In this document: piece after piece, positions 1 through 8,994 of the stretch
Layout of the letters: each line of letters starts with the position of its first letter
Numbering within the stretch: position 1 is the stretch's first letter
Assembly: GCF_009720525.1 (NCBI RefSeq)
Contig: NZ_CP043930.1
Location: 5,840,001-5,904,000 of the forward strand
From: Gimesia benthica
GTDB lineage: Bacteria > Planctomycetota > Planctomycetia > Planctomycetales > Planctomycetaceae
Direction: 5' to 3'
DNA: 64,000 bases
Program-made: the position numbers and the translations under genes
Notes under the pieces: model-generated
The model's input: only the letters and a program-made list of their open reading frames with translations
Told to the model about the DNA's origin: nothing
Database searches by the model: none

Positions 1-755
1 TCACGGATAATTTTCCCCCCCATGAGTGTCAGGCCCTGGGAGAGTTGCTGCATATCAAACGTGAAGCGGGACATCAGGGAGGCGGTCCCTTCATCCGAGA
101 GACTCTGGTAGTCCAGGTCCAGTGCTTTGCGGAAACACTCCTTGCGAATCGACATCGTGGCCAGTTCGACCACGCCTCCCACGATGACATCCTGCGTAAA
201 GATACAGACGCCTTTGATCATTGTCGTGACCAGGAGCAGTCCCAGGATCATCGCAAACGTATCGAACTGGTCGTCGGGGACCCAGGGGAGGATGTTGGAT
301 TCAATCCACTTCAGGGCAAACAGCTTGCGGGAGGCGATGCTCATATCCTCCTGCTGTCTTGAATGTTCGCTGAGCAGTTTCACCGGGGCATCGGCAAACT
401 TGGTGGCATCGGCCTCGGCTGTGGAGAGATCTTCAACGGAATGATCGATCTGATACGCCTGGAGTTTACCAGAGATTTCTTTGAGGACCCGTTCCTTGTC
501 TTTGATCGTATCCTCGGTCTCGACGATCTGTGTCTGCACGTACTGATCGATGCGTTCACCCTGCAGGAGTACCTTGACCACCAGGAAGGTGACGGACAGA
601 TTCGCCCCCCAGAGAATGGCGACCAGGACGGCAAAAAAGAATGCGGTAATCAGTCGACGGCGGAAAGGCCAGACGTAATGCAGAATTCTGGTAAAGCTGT
701 TCACGGTAGACACTCTGGAATTCGAGATCAGTATGTTGTTTGTAAGTCTATTCAT
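1..755 (-). CDS. ABC transporter permease/ATPase, N-terminal part (runs off the left edge)
   Basis: An open frame starts at ATG 755 and continues past the left edge, giving 251 visible residues. A hydrophobic segment at about residues 36-60 (TM1) is followed by a charged loop of roughly 80 residues and then a second strongly hydrophobic stretch. After this comes a conserved exporter-type segment reading SLMSRFTFDMQQLSQG, like the region after TM2/TM3 of MsbA-type exporters. The ATP-binding domain would lie outside the window, so the call rests on the membrane part only. GTG starts a few codons downstream are also possible. The long, helical, charged TM1-TM2 loop is larger than in typical MsbA. 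The substrate cannot be told; lipid or drug export is the usual role of the family. Confidence 0.75.
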   Translation of the reverse strand, partial: MNRLTNNILISNSRVSTVNSFTRILHYVWPFRRRLITAFFFAVLVAILWGANLSVTFLVVKVLLQGERIDQYVQTQIVETEDTIKDKERVLKEISGKLQAYQIDHSVEDLSTAEADATKFADAPVKLLSEHSRQQEDMSIASRKLFALKWIESNILPWVPDDQFDTFAMILGLLLVTTMIKGVCIFTQDVIVGGVVELATMSIRKECFRKALDLDYQSLSDEGTASLMSRFTFDMQQLSQGLTLMGGKIIR

Positions 756-1103
756 ATCTATGGGTTATGCTCGGTGGTGACTGTCGAAATGATATAAATC
801 ACTCGGCTGAAGTCCGGAACTGGCCCGTATAGATCGCGAATTAAACTAGGAATCGCCAATCAGGTCCAGATGAAATTGGAAATGCTGCGAAAATGAACAC
901 ATAATCGGCCTGGTTTTTCCAGGGAGGCGACGCTGTGTTTCCTTTGAATTGCGAACTTCTGCTGCAACGAGCGTGTCGTGGAGAGGTCAGTTTATGAAAT
1001 TTGTGATATGCTGATGGACCGGCTTCGCCGATTCTGTTTCTCTTCACTACAATCCTCTCGATTGTAAGTCAGCGCTCTCTTTATCGTGATCGGATTGTTC
1101 CGG

Positions 1104-2558
1104 ATGGAAGATTCTGCCCTCAACCAGCACAACTCCACTGTGACGCCGGGGAGCCTGCGCGAACTGACTAATGTGGCAGTGCCCCTGGTGCTGAGCTGCG
1201 GGTCGCTGTCGATCATGCATGTGGTGGACCGGATCTTTCTGACCTGGTGGTCGACGGATGCGGTAGCTGCGGCGTTGCCTGCGGGCATGATCCAATGGAC
1301 GATCATGTCGATCGCGATGGGAAAAGCCATGTATGTGAATACATTCGTGGCACAGTACGAGGGAGCGAATCAGAGGCAGCGGGTTTCCGAATCGGTCTGG
1401 CAGGGCGTTTACCTGGCGCTGATTTGGGGCGGTCTGCTGCTGTTAGGCGTCCCTTTCGCGGGAACCTTCTTTCACTGGATCGGCCATACGCCCGAAGTCC
1501 AGGCGCTGGAAGCAGAGTACTTTTCGATTCTATGTCTGGGATCGGGGCCCGCGCTGTTGTCGACGGTGCTCTCCTGTTTTTATACGGGGCGCAGTCAGAC
1601 CATGGTGGTGATGTGGGTTAACCTGGTGAGCGTGCTCGTGAATATGTTGCTGGATTACTGGCTGATTTTCGGAGTCGGACCGATACCGGCACTGGGAATC
1701 CGCGGCGCCGCGATTGCTACGGTAGCTGCGAATGTGGTGACACTGTTGCTGTATCTGTTTATCATTCTGGCCAAGCATGAGGCCCGTCTGTATGGACTGT
1801 TCAATCACTGGCAGTTTAATCGGGAACTGTTTGTGCGTCTGATCCGTTACGGATTTCCCAACGGGCTGCTGTATTTCATCGACATCATCGGCTTCACGCT
1901 GTTTATCGTACTGGTGGGCCGGATTGGTAAGATCGAGCTGGCAGCGACGACAATTGCCTTTAACCTGAACTCGCTGGCCTTCGTGCCTATGATGGGGGTC
2001 GGGACCGCGGTGATGACCCTGGTGGGCAAGCGGATTGGTGAAGGACGTCCGCAACTGGCGGTCAGAACCACCTGGAAAGCGTTTGCGGCCTCAGCGGCGT
2101 ATATGCTGCTGTTTGCAGTGATATACATCGGCTTTCCCGATCTTTTACTGCGCCCCTACGAGCCGGATGTCATTACGGAAGACTTTCTGAAGGTCAAACA
2201 GGCGACGGTGATTTTACTGCGATTTGCGGCTCTGTTCTCATTCTTCGATGCCCTGGTGGTCGTCTTTGGGTCGGCCATCCGTGGTGCCGGCGATACGCGT
2301 TTCTGTATGTTCTTCTCGCTATTGACCGGCTGGGCGGTAATGGTAATTCCTACGTTCCTGATCTGGATGTATGCGGACGCCGACGAAAAGCTGTTTGGCA
2401 GCTGGGTGGCCTGTACTTCCTATATCTCGATCATGGGAGTCGGTTATCTGATTCGGTTCCAGGCGGGACGCTGGAAAGAGATGCGGGTGATCGAAGATCA
2501 TTTTACGGAGCCGAGTGCGGAAGACAGCGAACAGCCCATGCAGGGCGCTTTGACTTAA
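1104..2558 (+). CDS. MATE family efflux transporter
   Basis: A 484-residue integral membrane protein made of about twelve hydrophobic helices in two similar halves, the usual size and layout of Na+- or H+-coupled MATE (NorM/DinF-like) multidrug exporters. The segment RGAGDTRFCMF near residue 400 matches the conserved loop of the second MatE domain, and GIRGAAIATVAANVV is the equivalent of the first. ATG 1104 is preferred over the upstream GTG at 1086 because the hydrophobic core begins soon after it. The gene is monocistronic and convergent with the lipoate ligase gene, with only 12 bases between the stop codons. The substrate is unknown. Confidence 0.88.
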   Translation: MEDSALNQHNSTVTPGSLRELTNVAVPLVLSCGSLSIMHVVDRIFLTWWSTDAVAAALPAGMIQWTIMSIAMGKAMYVNTFVAQYEGANQRQRVSESVWQGVYLALIWGGLLLLGVPFAGTFFHWIGHTPEVQALEAEYFSILCLGSGPALLSTVLSCFYTGRSQTMVVMWVNLVSVLVNMLLDYWLIFGVGPIPALGIRGAAIATVAANVVTLLLYLFIILAKHEARLYGLFNHWQFNRELFVRLIRYGFPNGLLYFIDIIGFTLFIVLVGRIGKIELAATTIAFNLNSLAFVPMMGVGTAVMTLVGKRIGEGRPQLAVRTTWKAFAASAAYMLLFAVIYIGFPDLLLRPYEPDVITEDFLKVKQATVILLRFAALFSFFDALVVVFGSAIRGAGDTRFCMFFSLLTGWAVMVIPTFLIWMYADADEKLFGSWVACTSYISIMGVGYLIRFQAGRWKEMRVIEDHFTEPSAEDSEQPMQGALT

Positions 2559-2570
2559 CGGAATTCGCTC

Positions 2571-3308
2571 TCAGCGGCGGAGATTCCATTTCTCCGTCGC
2601 GTATTTTTCCGTGACCAGCTGCTGGACGCGCTCGGCGGGCAGCGCGGGTTCTCCCTGGTCTGCCTGCCAGGTGTCGATCAATGCCTGCCTGAGTTCAGCG
2701 GCTGTTGCCGGGTAGTTGGTGACGAACTCAAGGTGACTGCGGTGCGAACGGTATTCAGGTTCCCGCTCCGGGCTGGTCAGGTAGCGGGGAATCAGGTCGA
2801 GATCGAAGTCATAGAGAATCGTGCCGTGATGCAGCAGGGTGCGCGTCAGCCATCTTTGGGAATTGCCTGAGAATTTGTGGCCCTCAATCGTCAAGTCGCT
2901 GATTCCCTGCAGGTCGATGTAATGTTTCGGGAAACGCGTGTTGAAGGTACCACGGATGCGGTCCAGGATGTCACGGGTGGTGGCTTCGATGCCTGCCAGA
3001 TGCTGATCCGGGGAGATCCGCAGGAACAGGGAGAAGATAAAACACCCGGGGCCGAGCAACACGGTTCCCCCGCCGGTACAACGACGGAGGACCGGAATCT
3101 GATCCCGTCGGCAGGCTTCGAGATCCACGTTACAAGACGTCTGATTCGAGCTGCCCATGATGACCGTGTACTGGTCGACTTCCCAGAGCCTCAGGCAGCC
3201 GGCGGAATCCTGTTCGTTGATCTGGTAGAGCAGGCTTTCCTCCAGCGCCAGATTTTCTTCCGGCGTGGGGAAAACGGTTTCTGAAAGCTGACAGGCCTGC
3301 GGTTGCAT
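2571..3308 (-). CDS. lplA: Lipoate-protein ligase A family protein
   Basis: A 245-residue biotin/lipoate A/B ligase-fold protein that probably attaches lipoate or octanoate to E2 lipoyl domains. The adenylate-binding motif appears as RRCTGGGTVLLGPG (family form RRxSGGGAVxHD), followed by the lysine motif GHKFSGN; the Lys is the catalytic residue in LplA. ATG 3308 lies one base after the lpdA stop, so translation is probably coupled. A longer frame upstream overlaps lpdA and is rejected. Position behind E2 and E3 genes supports a role in lipoylating the neighbouring SucB. The protein is shorter than E. coli LplA and lacks its C-terminal accessory domain, so octanoyltransferase activity (LipM-like) is an alternative. 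Confidence 0.8.
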   Translation of the reverse strand: MQPQACQLSETVFPTPEENLALEESLLYQINEQDSAGCLRLWEVDQYTVIMGSSNQTSCNVDLEACRRDQIPVLRRCTGGGTVLLGPGCFIFSLFLRISPDQHLAGIEATTRDILDRIRGTFNTRFPKHYIDLQGISDLTIEGHKFSGNSQRWLTRTLLHHGTILYDFDLDLIPRYLTSPEREPEYRSHRSHLEFVTNYPATAAELRQALIDTWQADQGEPALPAERVQQLVTEKYATEKWNLRR

Positions 3309-3309
3309 T

Positions 3310-4692
3310 TCAGAAGTTGAGGGTACGTTTATCGACGGCCAGTGCTGCTTCCTTGATGGCTTCTGCCAGGGTCGGATGGGCATGGCAGCAACGGGCGATG
3401 TCTTCGCTGCTGGCACCAAATTCCATGGCGACGGCACATTCGGCGATCAGATCCCCGGCACGCGGTCCCAGAATGTGCACGCCCAGGACGCGGTCGGTCT
3501 TGGCATCGGCCAGCATTTTGACGCGTCCTTCTGTCTGTCCCATCGCGCGGGCCCGGCCGTTGGCCAGGAAGGGGAAGGAACCTTTGCGATAATCGATCCC
3601 GGCTTCTTTGAGCTGTTCTTCGGTCTTACCGACGGCAGCGATTTCCGGGTTGGTGTAGGCGACACTCGGGATGGTGTCGTAGTTGATGTGTCCATAACCG
3701 GTGACGAGGTACTCGGCGAAGGCAACCCCTTCGTCTTCCGCTTTGTGGGCCAGCATGGCCCCGCCGATGACATCGCCGATGGCGTAAACGCCTTTAGCAG
3801 AAGTTTCGAAGTGCGAGTTCACGGGAATGAATCCCCGTTGATCGACTTCGATACCGACGTTTTCGAGTCCCAGGTTTTCGGTGTTAGGACGTCTGCCGAC
3901 GGCGACCAGCACGCGATCACAGCGGATTGACTTGCTGTCAGCGATTTCCACGTCGCAGGTTTTCTTGTTGACTTTCACGCCGGTTACGCGGCAACCCAGC
4001 TGGAATTCGAGTCCCTGTTTTTCGAAGATCTTCTGTGCTTCTTTAGCGATCTCGGTATCGGTCGTGGGGAGAATCCGGTCAAGGTATTCCAGTACGGTAA
4101 CCTTGGCGCCCAGGCGGTTCCAGACAGCGCCCAATTCGAGACCAATCACACCACCGCCGATCACCACCAGGTGTTTAGGGACCTCATCGTAAGCGAGGGC
4201 TTCGGTGCTGGTGCCGACTTTGTCGCCATCGAGTTCGATGCCGGGCAGAGTGGAAGGTTCGCTGCCGGTGGCGATCAGAATGTTTTTGGCGTCGAGTTCG
4301 GTCTGTTCATTGCCGTCATCGACGACTACCTTTCCCGGTGCCGTGATGGTAGCGTGACCGCTGTAGCGGGTGATTTTGTTCTTTTTGAACAGTGAGTCGA
4401 TGCCGCCACCCATGGTTTTGACGGTGCGGTCTTTCTGGCTGAGCATCTTTGCCAGGTCGAGTTCGAGGTCGCCGACGTTGATGCCACGATCTTTGAAGGT
4501 GTGCTCAGCTTCGCGGTAAAGCTCGCTGGATTCCAGCAGGGCTTTACTGGGGATACAACCCACCCGCAGACAGGTGCCGCCCAGCATACGTTCTTTTTCG
4601 ATACAGGCGACGTTGAGACCGAGCTGTGCAGCACGGATGGCTGCGATGTATCCTCCGGGACCAGCACCGATAATAACCAGATCGTGGTTCAT
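3310..4692 (-). CDS. lpdA: Dihydrolipoyl dehydrogenase (E3)
   Basis: A 460-residue flavoprotein that reoxidises dihydrolipoyl groups of 2-oxoacid dehydrogenase complexes with NAD+. Seen in order: FAD dinucleotide motif GAGPGGYIAAIRAAQLG (residues 9-25), redox disulfide GGTCLRVGCIPSK with Cys41 and Cys46, NAD-binding motif VVIGGGVIGLELGA, second FAD contact VYAIGDV, and the C-terminal catalytic HAHPTLAEA (His-Glu pair). Length and all catalytic residues are standard. It is the middle gene of sucB-lpdA-lplA, 65 bases after sucB and one base before lplA. Confidence 0.97.
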   Translation of the reverse strand: MNHDLVIIGAGPGGYIAAIRAAQLGLNVACIEKERMLGGTCLRVGCIPSKALLESSELYREAEHTFKDRGINVGDLELDLAKMLSQKDRTVKTMGGGIDSLFKKNKITRYSGHATITAPGKVVVDDGNEQTELDAKNILIATGSEPSTLPGIELDGDKVGTSTEALAYDEVPKHLVVIGGGVIGLELGAVWNRLGAKVTVLEYLDRILPTTDTEIAKEAQKIFEKQGLEFQLGCRVTGVKVNKKTCDVEIADSKSIRCDRVLVAVGRRPNTENLGLENVGIEVDQRGFIPVNSHFETSAKGVYAIGDVIGGAMLAHKAEDEGVAFAEYLVTGYGHINYDTIPSVAYTNPEIAAVGKTEEQLKEAGIDYRKGSFPFLANGRARAMGQTEGRVKMLADAKTDRVLGVHILGPRAGDLIAECAVAMEFGASSEDIARCCHAHPTLAEAIKEAALAVDKRTLNF

Positions 4693-4757
4693 TTTCTCTT
4701 TTTCCTGCAGCGACAGGAAACCTTTCCAAACCTCTTAGATGCGCGTTTTGACTGTTA

Positions 4758-5951
4758 TCAGATTTCCATCAGCATGCGAGCGGGTTCTTCGAGTGCTTCT
4801 TTGACCCGCTTGAGGAAGACGACTGCTTCCCGGCCGTCGACGACACGATGATCGTAGGTGAGCGCGATGTACATCATGGGCCGAATCACAACCTGACCAT
4901 TCACGGCGATAGGCCGTTCCTGGATGCCGTGCATACCGAGCACGCCGCTCTGCGGCGGATTGACGATCGGTGTGGAGAGCAGCGAGCCATAAACACCACC
5001 GTTGGTGATGGTGAAGGTACCGCCCTGGAGTTCATCCAGGCTGATTTTGTTAGCCCGGGCTCGCTGGCCGAAGTCGTTGATCTTGAGTTCGATTTCAGCG
5101 AAGCTGAGACGTTCTGCGTTCCGCATGACGGGAACGACCAAGCCTTTTCCACCGCCGACAGCAATTCCGATGTCGTAATAGTTGCGGAAGACCAGGTCGG
5201 TACCGCGGATCTCAGCATTGATCTGCGGGAACTGGCTCAGGCCGTCGACGACTGCTTTGACGAAGAAGGACATGAAGCCGAGCTTCACGTCGTATTTCTT
5301 GAGGAACAGGTCTTTGTATTGTGACCGCAGTTCCATGACGGAAGACATGTCGACTTCGTTGAAGGTCGTCAGCAGGGCTGCGTTGGTCTGGGCTTCGACG
5401 AGCCGTTCCGCGATCTTCTTGCGGATGGGGCTCATGGGGACGATTTCTTCTTCGCGGAAGGCACCGTTGCCGGAGGCAGCACCACCCTGGTGAGCGAGGA
5501 CATCTTCTTTCAGAATCCGGCCACCTGGTCCGGTGCCGGTGACGTCTGCCGGGGAGAGTCCCTTTTCTGCCATGACGCGGGCGGCTGCCGGCATGACCCG
5601 ATCATCCGAACCGCCGCCGGCGTGTGCAGGGGCTTCCGCTTTGGGGGCGGGAGCGGCGGCTGCTTTCTCGGGGCTCTTTTCGGGAGCAGGAGCGGCCTGG
5701 TCTGCAGGGCGTTCGGCTTCTTCGAGGTAGCCGATGACTTCGCCTACGGAAGCCATCTCGCCGGTTTTCTTCAGGATTTCGACGATGATCCCATCGAGGG
5801 GGGCCGGCACATCGAAGGTGGCTTTATCGGTTTCGAGCTCAACGATTTCACTGTCTTGAGCGACCCATTTGCCTTGTTCCGCATGCCAGGCACCAATCTG
5901 GACTTCGGTGATGGATTCCCCGACTGAGGGGACCTTAATTTCAACAGACAT
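4758..5951 (-). CDS. sucB: Dihydrolipoyllysine-residue succinyltransferase (2-oxoglutarate dehydrogenase E2)
   Basis: 397 residues with three modules. The lipoyl domain (about 1-77) carries ETDKA with the lipoylated Lys43. An Ala/Pro/Glu linker leads to a peripheral-subunit-binding domain (about 115-152, ending [16 protein letters not shown]). The catalytic domain ends with [11 protein letters not shown], holding the active-site His and Asp. Size and the C-terminus EPARMLMEI fit SucB better than pyruvate dehydrogenase AceF. It is the first gene of an operon with lpdA and lplA. No E1 gene lies next to it; the upstream neighbour is an unrelated lactonase with its own terminator, so E1 must be elsewhere. 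Confidence 0.93.
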   Translation of the reverse strand: MSVEIKVPSVGESITEVQIGAWHAEQGKWVAQDSEIVELETDKATFDVPAPLDGIIVEILKKTGEMASVGEVIGYLEEAERPADQAAPAPEKSPEKAAAAPAPKAEAPAHAGGGSDDRVMPAAARVMAEKGLSPADVTGTGPGGRILKEDVLAHQGGAASGNGAFREEEIVPMSPIRKKIAERLVEAQTNAALLTTFNEVDMSSVMELRSQYKDLFLKKYDVKLGFMSFFVKAVVDGLSQFPQINAEIRGTDLVFRNYYDIGIAVGGGKGLVVPVMRNAERLSFAEIELKINDFGQRARANKISLDELQGGTFTITNGGVYGSLLSTPIVNPPQSGVLGMHGIQERPIAVNGQVVIRPMMYIALTYDHRVVDGREAVVFLKRVKEALEEPARMLMEI

Positions 5952-6042
5952 CGGACACTAATCTCCAACCGAGTCATGAGGGGAAAATTGTATTTTTCAG
6001 AGTAAATTCCGTTAATCTGGTCATTTTTGAGCAGCAATTTTG

Positions 6043-6071
6043 ATTATGACTTGTTGAGAAAGCCAGCACAA
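6043..6071 (-). promoter_or_regulatory. Candidate promoter of the sucB-lpdA-lplA operon
   Basis: On the minus strand TTGTGC (6071-6066) is followed after 17 bases by CATAAT (6048-6043), five of six matching the sigma70-type -10 consensus. It lies about 90 bases upstream of the sucB start. The -35 is weak, and planctomycete promoters are poorly defined, so this is tentative. Confidence 0.3.
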
Positions 6072-6162
6072 TTCCCGCACGCCGGGAAGATGATAATCGG
6101 GAAAAATTATTTGGGTTCAGGCGGGTCAACGGTAAAAAGTTGCATGAGGCTCACATGACATG

Positions 6163-6206
6163 AAAAAACGCTGGTCTTTTTATCGGCGTTTCAGCCAGAC
6201 CAGCGT
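6163..6206 (-). terminator. Rho-independent terminator of the SMP-30 gene
   Basis: A perfect 10-bp inverted repeat ACGCTGGTCT / AGACCAGCGT (6168-6177 and 6197-6206) is followed on the minus strand by six T. It sits 74 bases after the stop codon of the lactonase-like gene. The loop is 19 bases. Confidence 0.75.
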
Positions 6207-6279
6207 GCGGATTATTCCAGTTCAGGCATTATCGAAACAGGTGCGACAATGCGTATCAGTTGTCAGATCGGCCTGAGAA

Positions 6280-7209
6280 TTATTTTCCCGGGAACCGGTG
6301 CCCCTGGGCCTGTGTATCGACCCGGTACAGCGAAGTGCGTGCGGTAATGAACAGGCTTGAGTTGTCTTTGCCGCCGAAAGTGACGTTGGCCGGCTTTTCC
6401 GGGACATCGATGATGCCCAGCAGTTTCCCCTCTGGTGAGAAGACCTGCAGGCCCAGACCGGTTGTGATATAAAGATTCCCGTTGGTATCGATGGTCAGGC
6501 CATCACCTCCACTGCCCGGTTCTTTGTAGCCTTCGGCCTGCTTCAGCGTGCAGAATACGCGGCCTTTGCCAATTTTGCCGGGAGCGGTCACGGGGTACGC
6601 CATCATCTCCTTCTGCATACTGGGGATGATATATAGCGTTTTTTCATCCGGAGAGAGAATCACGCCGTTAGGGGCTTTGATATCGTCGATGATCCGACTC
6701 ACCTTGCCGTCAGCGGAACGATAGTAGACGGCGACGGTTCCCTGTGGCAGGGGTTCGGGGGCGCGGAAATGCGGGTCGGTGAAGTAGATACCACCTGTAC
6801 TGTCTACCACGACATCATTCGGTGCGTTGAAGCGTTTGCCTTCATATTCGGAGACCAGCGGCGTCACTTTCTTGTTTTTCAGATTAATGCTGACCAGGCG
6901 GCCATCCATTTCACAGGCCAGCAGTTTGCCGGAGCCATCGAGCATCAGGCCGTTGCAGTGATTGGAGGGTTCCAGAAAGACGCTGAGTTTGCCATCGGTA
7001 TCGACTTTGTAGATCCGGTTGGCGGGGATATCGGTGAAGTAGAGGTTGCCTTTGAGGTCGAAGGCGGGACCTTCGGTGAATTTGAAATCAGAAAAGACTT
7101 TGACGGGGTCGCTTACCGGACCGACGCCGGGGATCGGATCGGCCTGCAGAGGGGCTGCGGTGATGATCAACGCGAGCAGAGCGGCGGACCAGTTCAGTAT
7201 GTTTCTCAT
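6280..7209 (-). CDS. Exported SMP-30/gluconolactonase-like protein
   Basis: 309 residues starting at ATG 7209, which has a good AAGGAG ribosome site upstream and gives a clear signal peptide (MRNILNWSAALLALIITAAP, cleavage probably after LQA). The rest is a six-bladed beta-propeller of the SMP-30/gluconolactonase/LRE type. Family metal-site blocks are visible: TEGPAFDLKGNLYFTDI, NAPNDVVVDSTGGIYFTDPH, APNGVILSPDEKTLY and GGDGLTIDTNGNLYITTG. Members hydrolyse sugar lactones in the periplasm; many planctomycete copies have no tested substrate. A terminator follows it. It is divergent from the M20 peptidase gene. Confidence 0.85.
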   Translation of the reverse strand: MRNILNWSAALLALIITAAPLQADPIPGVGPVSDPVKVFSDFKFTEGPAFDLKGNLYFTDIPANRIYKVDTDGKLSVFLEPSNHCNGLMLDGSGKLLACEMDGRLVSINLKNKKVTPLVSEYEGKRFNAPNDVVVDSTGGIYFTDPHFRAPEPLPQGTVAVYYRSADGKVSRIIDDIKAPNGVILSPDEKTLYIIPSMQKEMMAYPVTAPGKIGKGRVFCTLKQAEGYKEPGSGGDGLTIDTNGNLYITTGLGLQVFSPEGKLLGIIDVPEKPANVTFGGKDNSSLFITARTSLYRVDTQAQGHRFPGK

Positions 7210-7426
7210 GTAAGGCTCCTTGGAGTTTGTGGTCAGCGTGATTTGGGTAAAACGCGGTCTACTGATATTAGAGTCGGTCCGGGCTGTAAAATTCAACCAA
7301 CTTAAGAAACTGAATGCGTTATCAGTAGAAATCGGGCTGCAGTTGAGGGACACTGGCTGTGGAAAACTACAAAAAAATTCAGCGCGAGAGTATTCAAAAG
7401 CGGGCTCGAGAAAAGGTTATTTTTTG

Positions 7427-8608
7427 ATGGATGTCGTCCAGCTGTTAAAACAACTGATTGCCATTCCCAGCGTGAATCCCATGGGCCGCGCTGTTTCCGG
7501 TGATATCTATTTTGAAGGCAGACTGACCCAGTTCCTGTGTGACTATTTCGAAGAACTGGGAGTCGAATACGAATCAATCGAAGTGGTTCCCGGGCGGAAT
7601 AATGTGATCGCCCGCACGCCGGTTAAAGAGGGTGTGCCCACGATTCTGATGGACGTGCACCAGGATACGGTTCCCGCGGAAGGGATGATCGTCCCCCCCT
7701 TTGAAGGGACCGAGAAAGACGGCCGGATTTACGGTCGCGGTGCCTGTGATGTCAAGGGCAGCATGGCGGCGATGCTGATGGCCTTCACGCGGCTCATTAA
7801 AGACAATCCTCCCGATGCGGCGAATGTAATTCTCTCCTGTACCTGCGATGAAGAAGCAACCGTGCAGGGCATCAATCACCTGGTGCAGCTCTGGGAGAAT
7901 CCCAGTGGACTGAGCCAGATTCTGACCACGCCCCCCGATCTGGGACTCGTGGCCGAACCGACGATGCTGGATATCGTGGTGGCTCATCGGGGCGCGACCC
8001 GCTGGAAAATCAAGACGACCGGAAAGGCCTGTCACAGCTCACAACCCAATGATGGCGTGAATGCCATCTACCGGATGGCCGATGTGATCAAGGCGCTGCA
8101 GGTCTACGCGGATGAGCTGACGAAACGGGAAGCACATCCATTATGCGGTCCACCGACCTTGAGTGTCGGCGTGATCGAAGGGGGCGACAGCGTCAATATT
8201 GTGCCGGACTGGTGCACAATTGAAATTGACCGCCGCGTCATTCCTGGCGAAGACGGCATCGATGTGATGAACCAGGTGGAAGACTACCTCAAAGAACAGC
8301 TGCCTTTTGAGTTCGAAATGCTGCCGCCGTGGATTACCGGCGTTTCTCTCTCCGATCACAATAATGGTGCATGGAGCGATCAACTGCTGAAGGTGATCGA
8401 CACCATGGAGCCCGGTCACAAAAAAGTGGGCGTCCCCTATGGTACACACGCAGCCCGTGTGAATCAGAGCGGTGTGCCTTCAATGGTCTTCGGCCCCGGT
8501 TCTATCGCCCAGGCTCACACGGTGGATGAGTGGGTCGAAATCGATGAGCTCGTGAAATCGGAAGAGGTATATTACCAGTTCTGTGCCAACGCGGGACGGG
8601 CTGTTTAA
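7427..8608 (+). CDS. M20 family metallopeptidase / ArgE-DapE-type deacylase
   Basis: A 393-residue zinc-dependent amidohydrolase. LMDVHQDTVPAE (about residue 74) carries the first metal His and the catalytic Asp, GRGACDVKGSMAAML the bridging Asp, CDEEAT (about residue 139) the general-base Glu, AEPT the next ligand, and PYGTHAARV the C-terminal His region. ATG 7427 is chosen because homology-like sequence starts there; the longer frame back to 7220 runs through the divergent promoter region. The lid domain HRGATRWKIKTTGKACHSS is present. It could be acetylornithine deacetylase, succinyl-diaminopimelate desuccinylase or a dipeptidase; the sequence alone does not decide. Confidence 0.85.
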   Translation: MDVVQLLKQLIAIPSVNPMGRAVSGDIYFEGRLTQFLCDYFEELGVEYESIEVVPGRNNVIARTPVKEGVPTILMDVHQDTVPAEGMIVPPFEGTEKDGRIYGRGACDVKGSMAAMLMAFTRLIKDNPPDAANVILSCTCDEEATVQGINHLVQLWENPSGLSQILTTPPDLGLVAEPTMLDIVVAHRGATRWKIKTTGKACHSSQPNDGVNAIYRMADVIKALQVYADELTKREAHPLCGPPTLSVGVIEGGDSVNIVPDWCTIEIDRRVIPGEDGIDVMNQVEDYLKEQLPFEFEMLPPWITGVSLSDHNNGAWSDQLLKVIDTMEPGHKKVGVPYGTHAARVNQSGVPSMVFGPGSIAQAHTVDEWVEIDELVKSEEVYYQFCANAGRAV

Positions 8609-8624
8609 CAGTCCGTCTGTGCTT

Positions 8625-8675
8625 ACTTCAACTGGCGTAGGGTGCGGACCCATGTGTCCGCCCGCCTGGTGAAGT
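8625..8675. repeat. Long imperfect hairpin downstream of the M20 gene
   Basis: The outer arms ACTTCAACTGGCG and CGCCTGGTGAAGT pair at 11 of 13 positions, and an inner GCGGAC/GTCCGC stem lies between them. No T-tract follows, so it is not a standard terminator. It may be a REP-like element or an mRNA 3'-end structure. Confidence 0.5.
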
Positions 8676-8855
8676 ACGATTGGTGTCCGCTTTCAATGGC
8701 CTCTGAATAATCAGGGTGGTACCGGATAAAATCCGGTATTGCCGCAGGCAACAGGAGGTCGCGGTGCAGACGATGTGAAGTGTGCGAGCGCCTCAAGCCC
8801 GCTTATTCGAACGAATGGGTTTCTCTGTTGTGAATTGATCCCGTAGGCTGGGACC

Positions 8856-8900
8856 CTCCTGCTCGCTGCGCTCGCCCCGAATTGCATTCGGGCTCCCCCC
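8856..8900. repeat. Dispersed hairpin repeat, copy 1
   Basis: CTGCTCGCTGCGCTCG is followed by a 7-bp hairpin CCCGAAT-TGC-ATTCGGG. Closely similar sequence occurs at 17371-17427 and 26495-26538, always between genes. See the finding on this repeat. Confidence 0.7.
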
Positions 8901-8926
8901 CTCGTGATTTCTTTTCAAAAAACTGC

Positions 8927-8981
8927 TTGACAGTGTATACCTAGAGCGGCTATATATTGGATATGTAGTCATCCTAGGTAT
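8927..8981 (+). promoter_or_regulatory. PadR gene promoter with candidate autoregulatory operator
   Basis: A consensus -35 TTGACA (8927-8932) is followed 18 bases later by TATATA/TATATT (8951-8958). A perfect 8-bp inverted repeat, ATACCTAG (8937-8944) and CTAGGTAT (8974-8981), brackets the -10. PadR regulators commonly bind inverted repeats in their own promoters, so this is a plausible operator. The second half-site ends 13 bases before the PadR start codon. Confidence 0.6.
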
Positions 8982-8994
8982 GGGAGAAAGAAAG

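Larger units (their letters stand above)
5952..6279. other. Intergenic region upstream of sucB
   Basis: This gap separates the sucB operon from the SMP-30 gene. It holds a candidate sucB promoter (6043-6071), a small GC hairpin at 6072-6088 (TTCCCG, loop CACGC, CGGGAA) and the SMP-30 terminator (6163-6206). No coding sequence is seen. Confidence 0.6.
8609..8926. other. Repeat-bearing intergenic region
   Basis: No coding sequence is seen between the M20 gene and the PadR promoter. It holds a nested hairpin (8625-8675) and one copy of a dispersed hairpin repeat (8856-8900), described separately. Confidence 0.6.
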
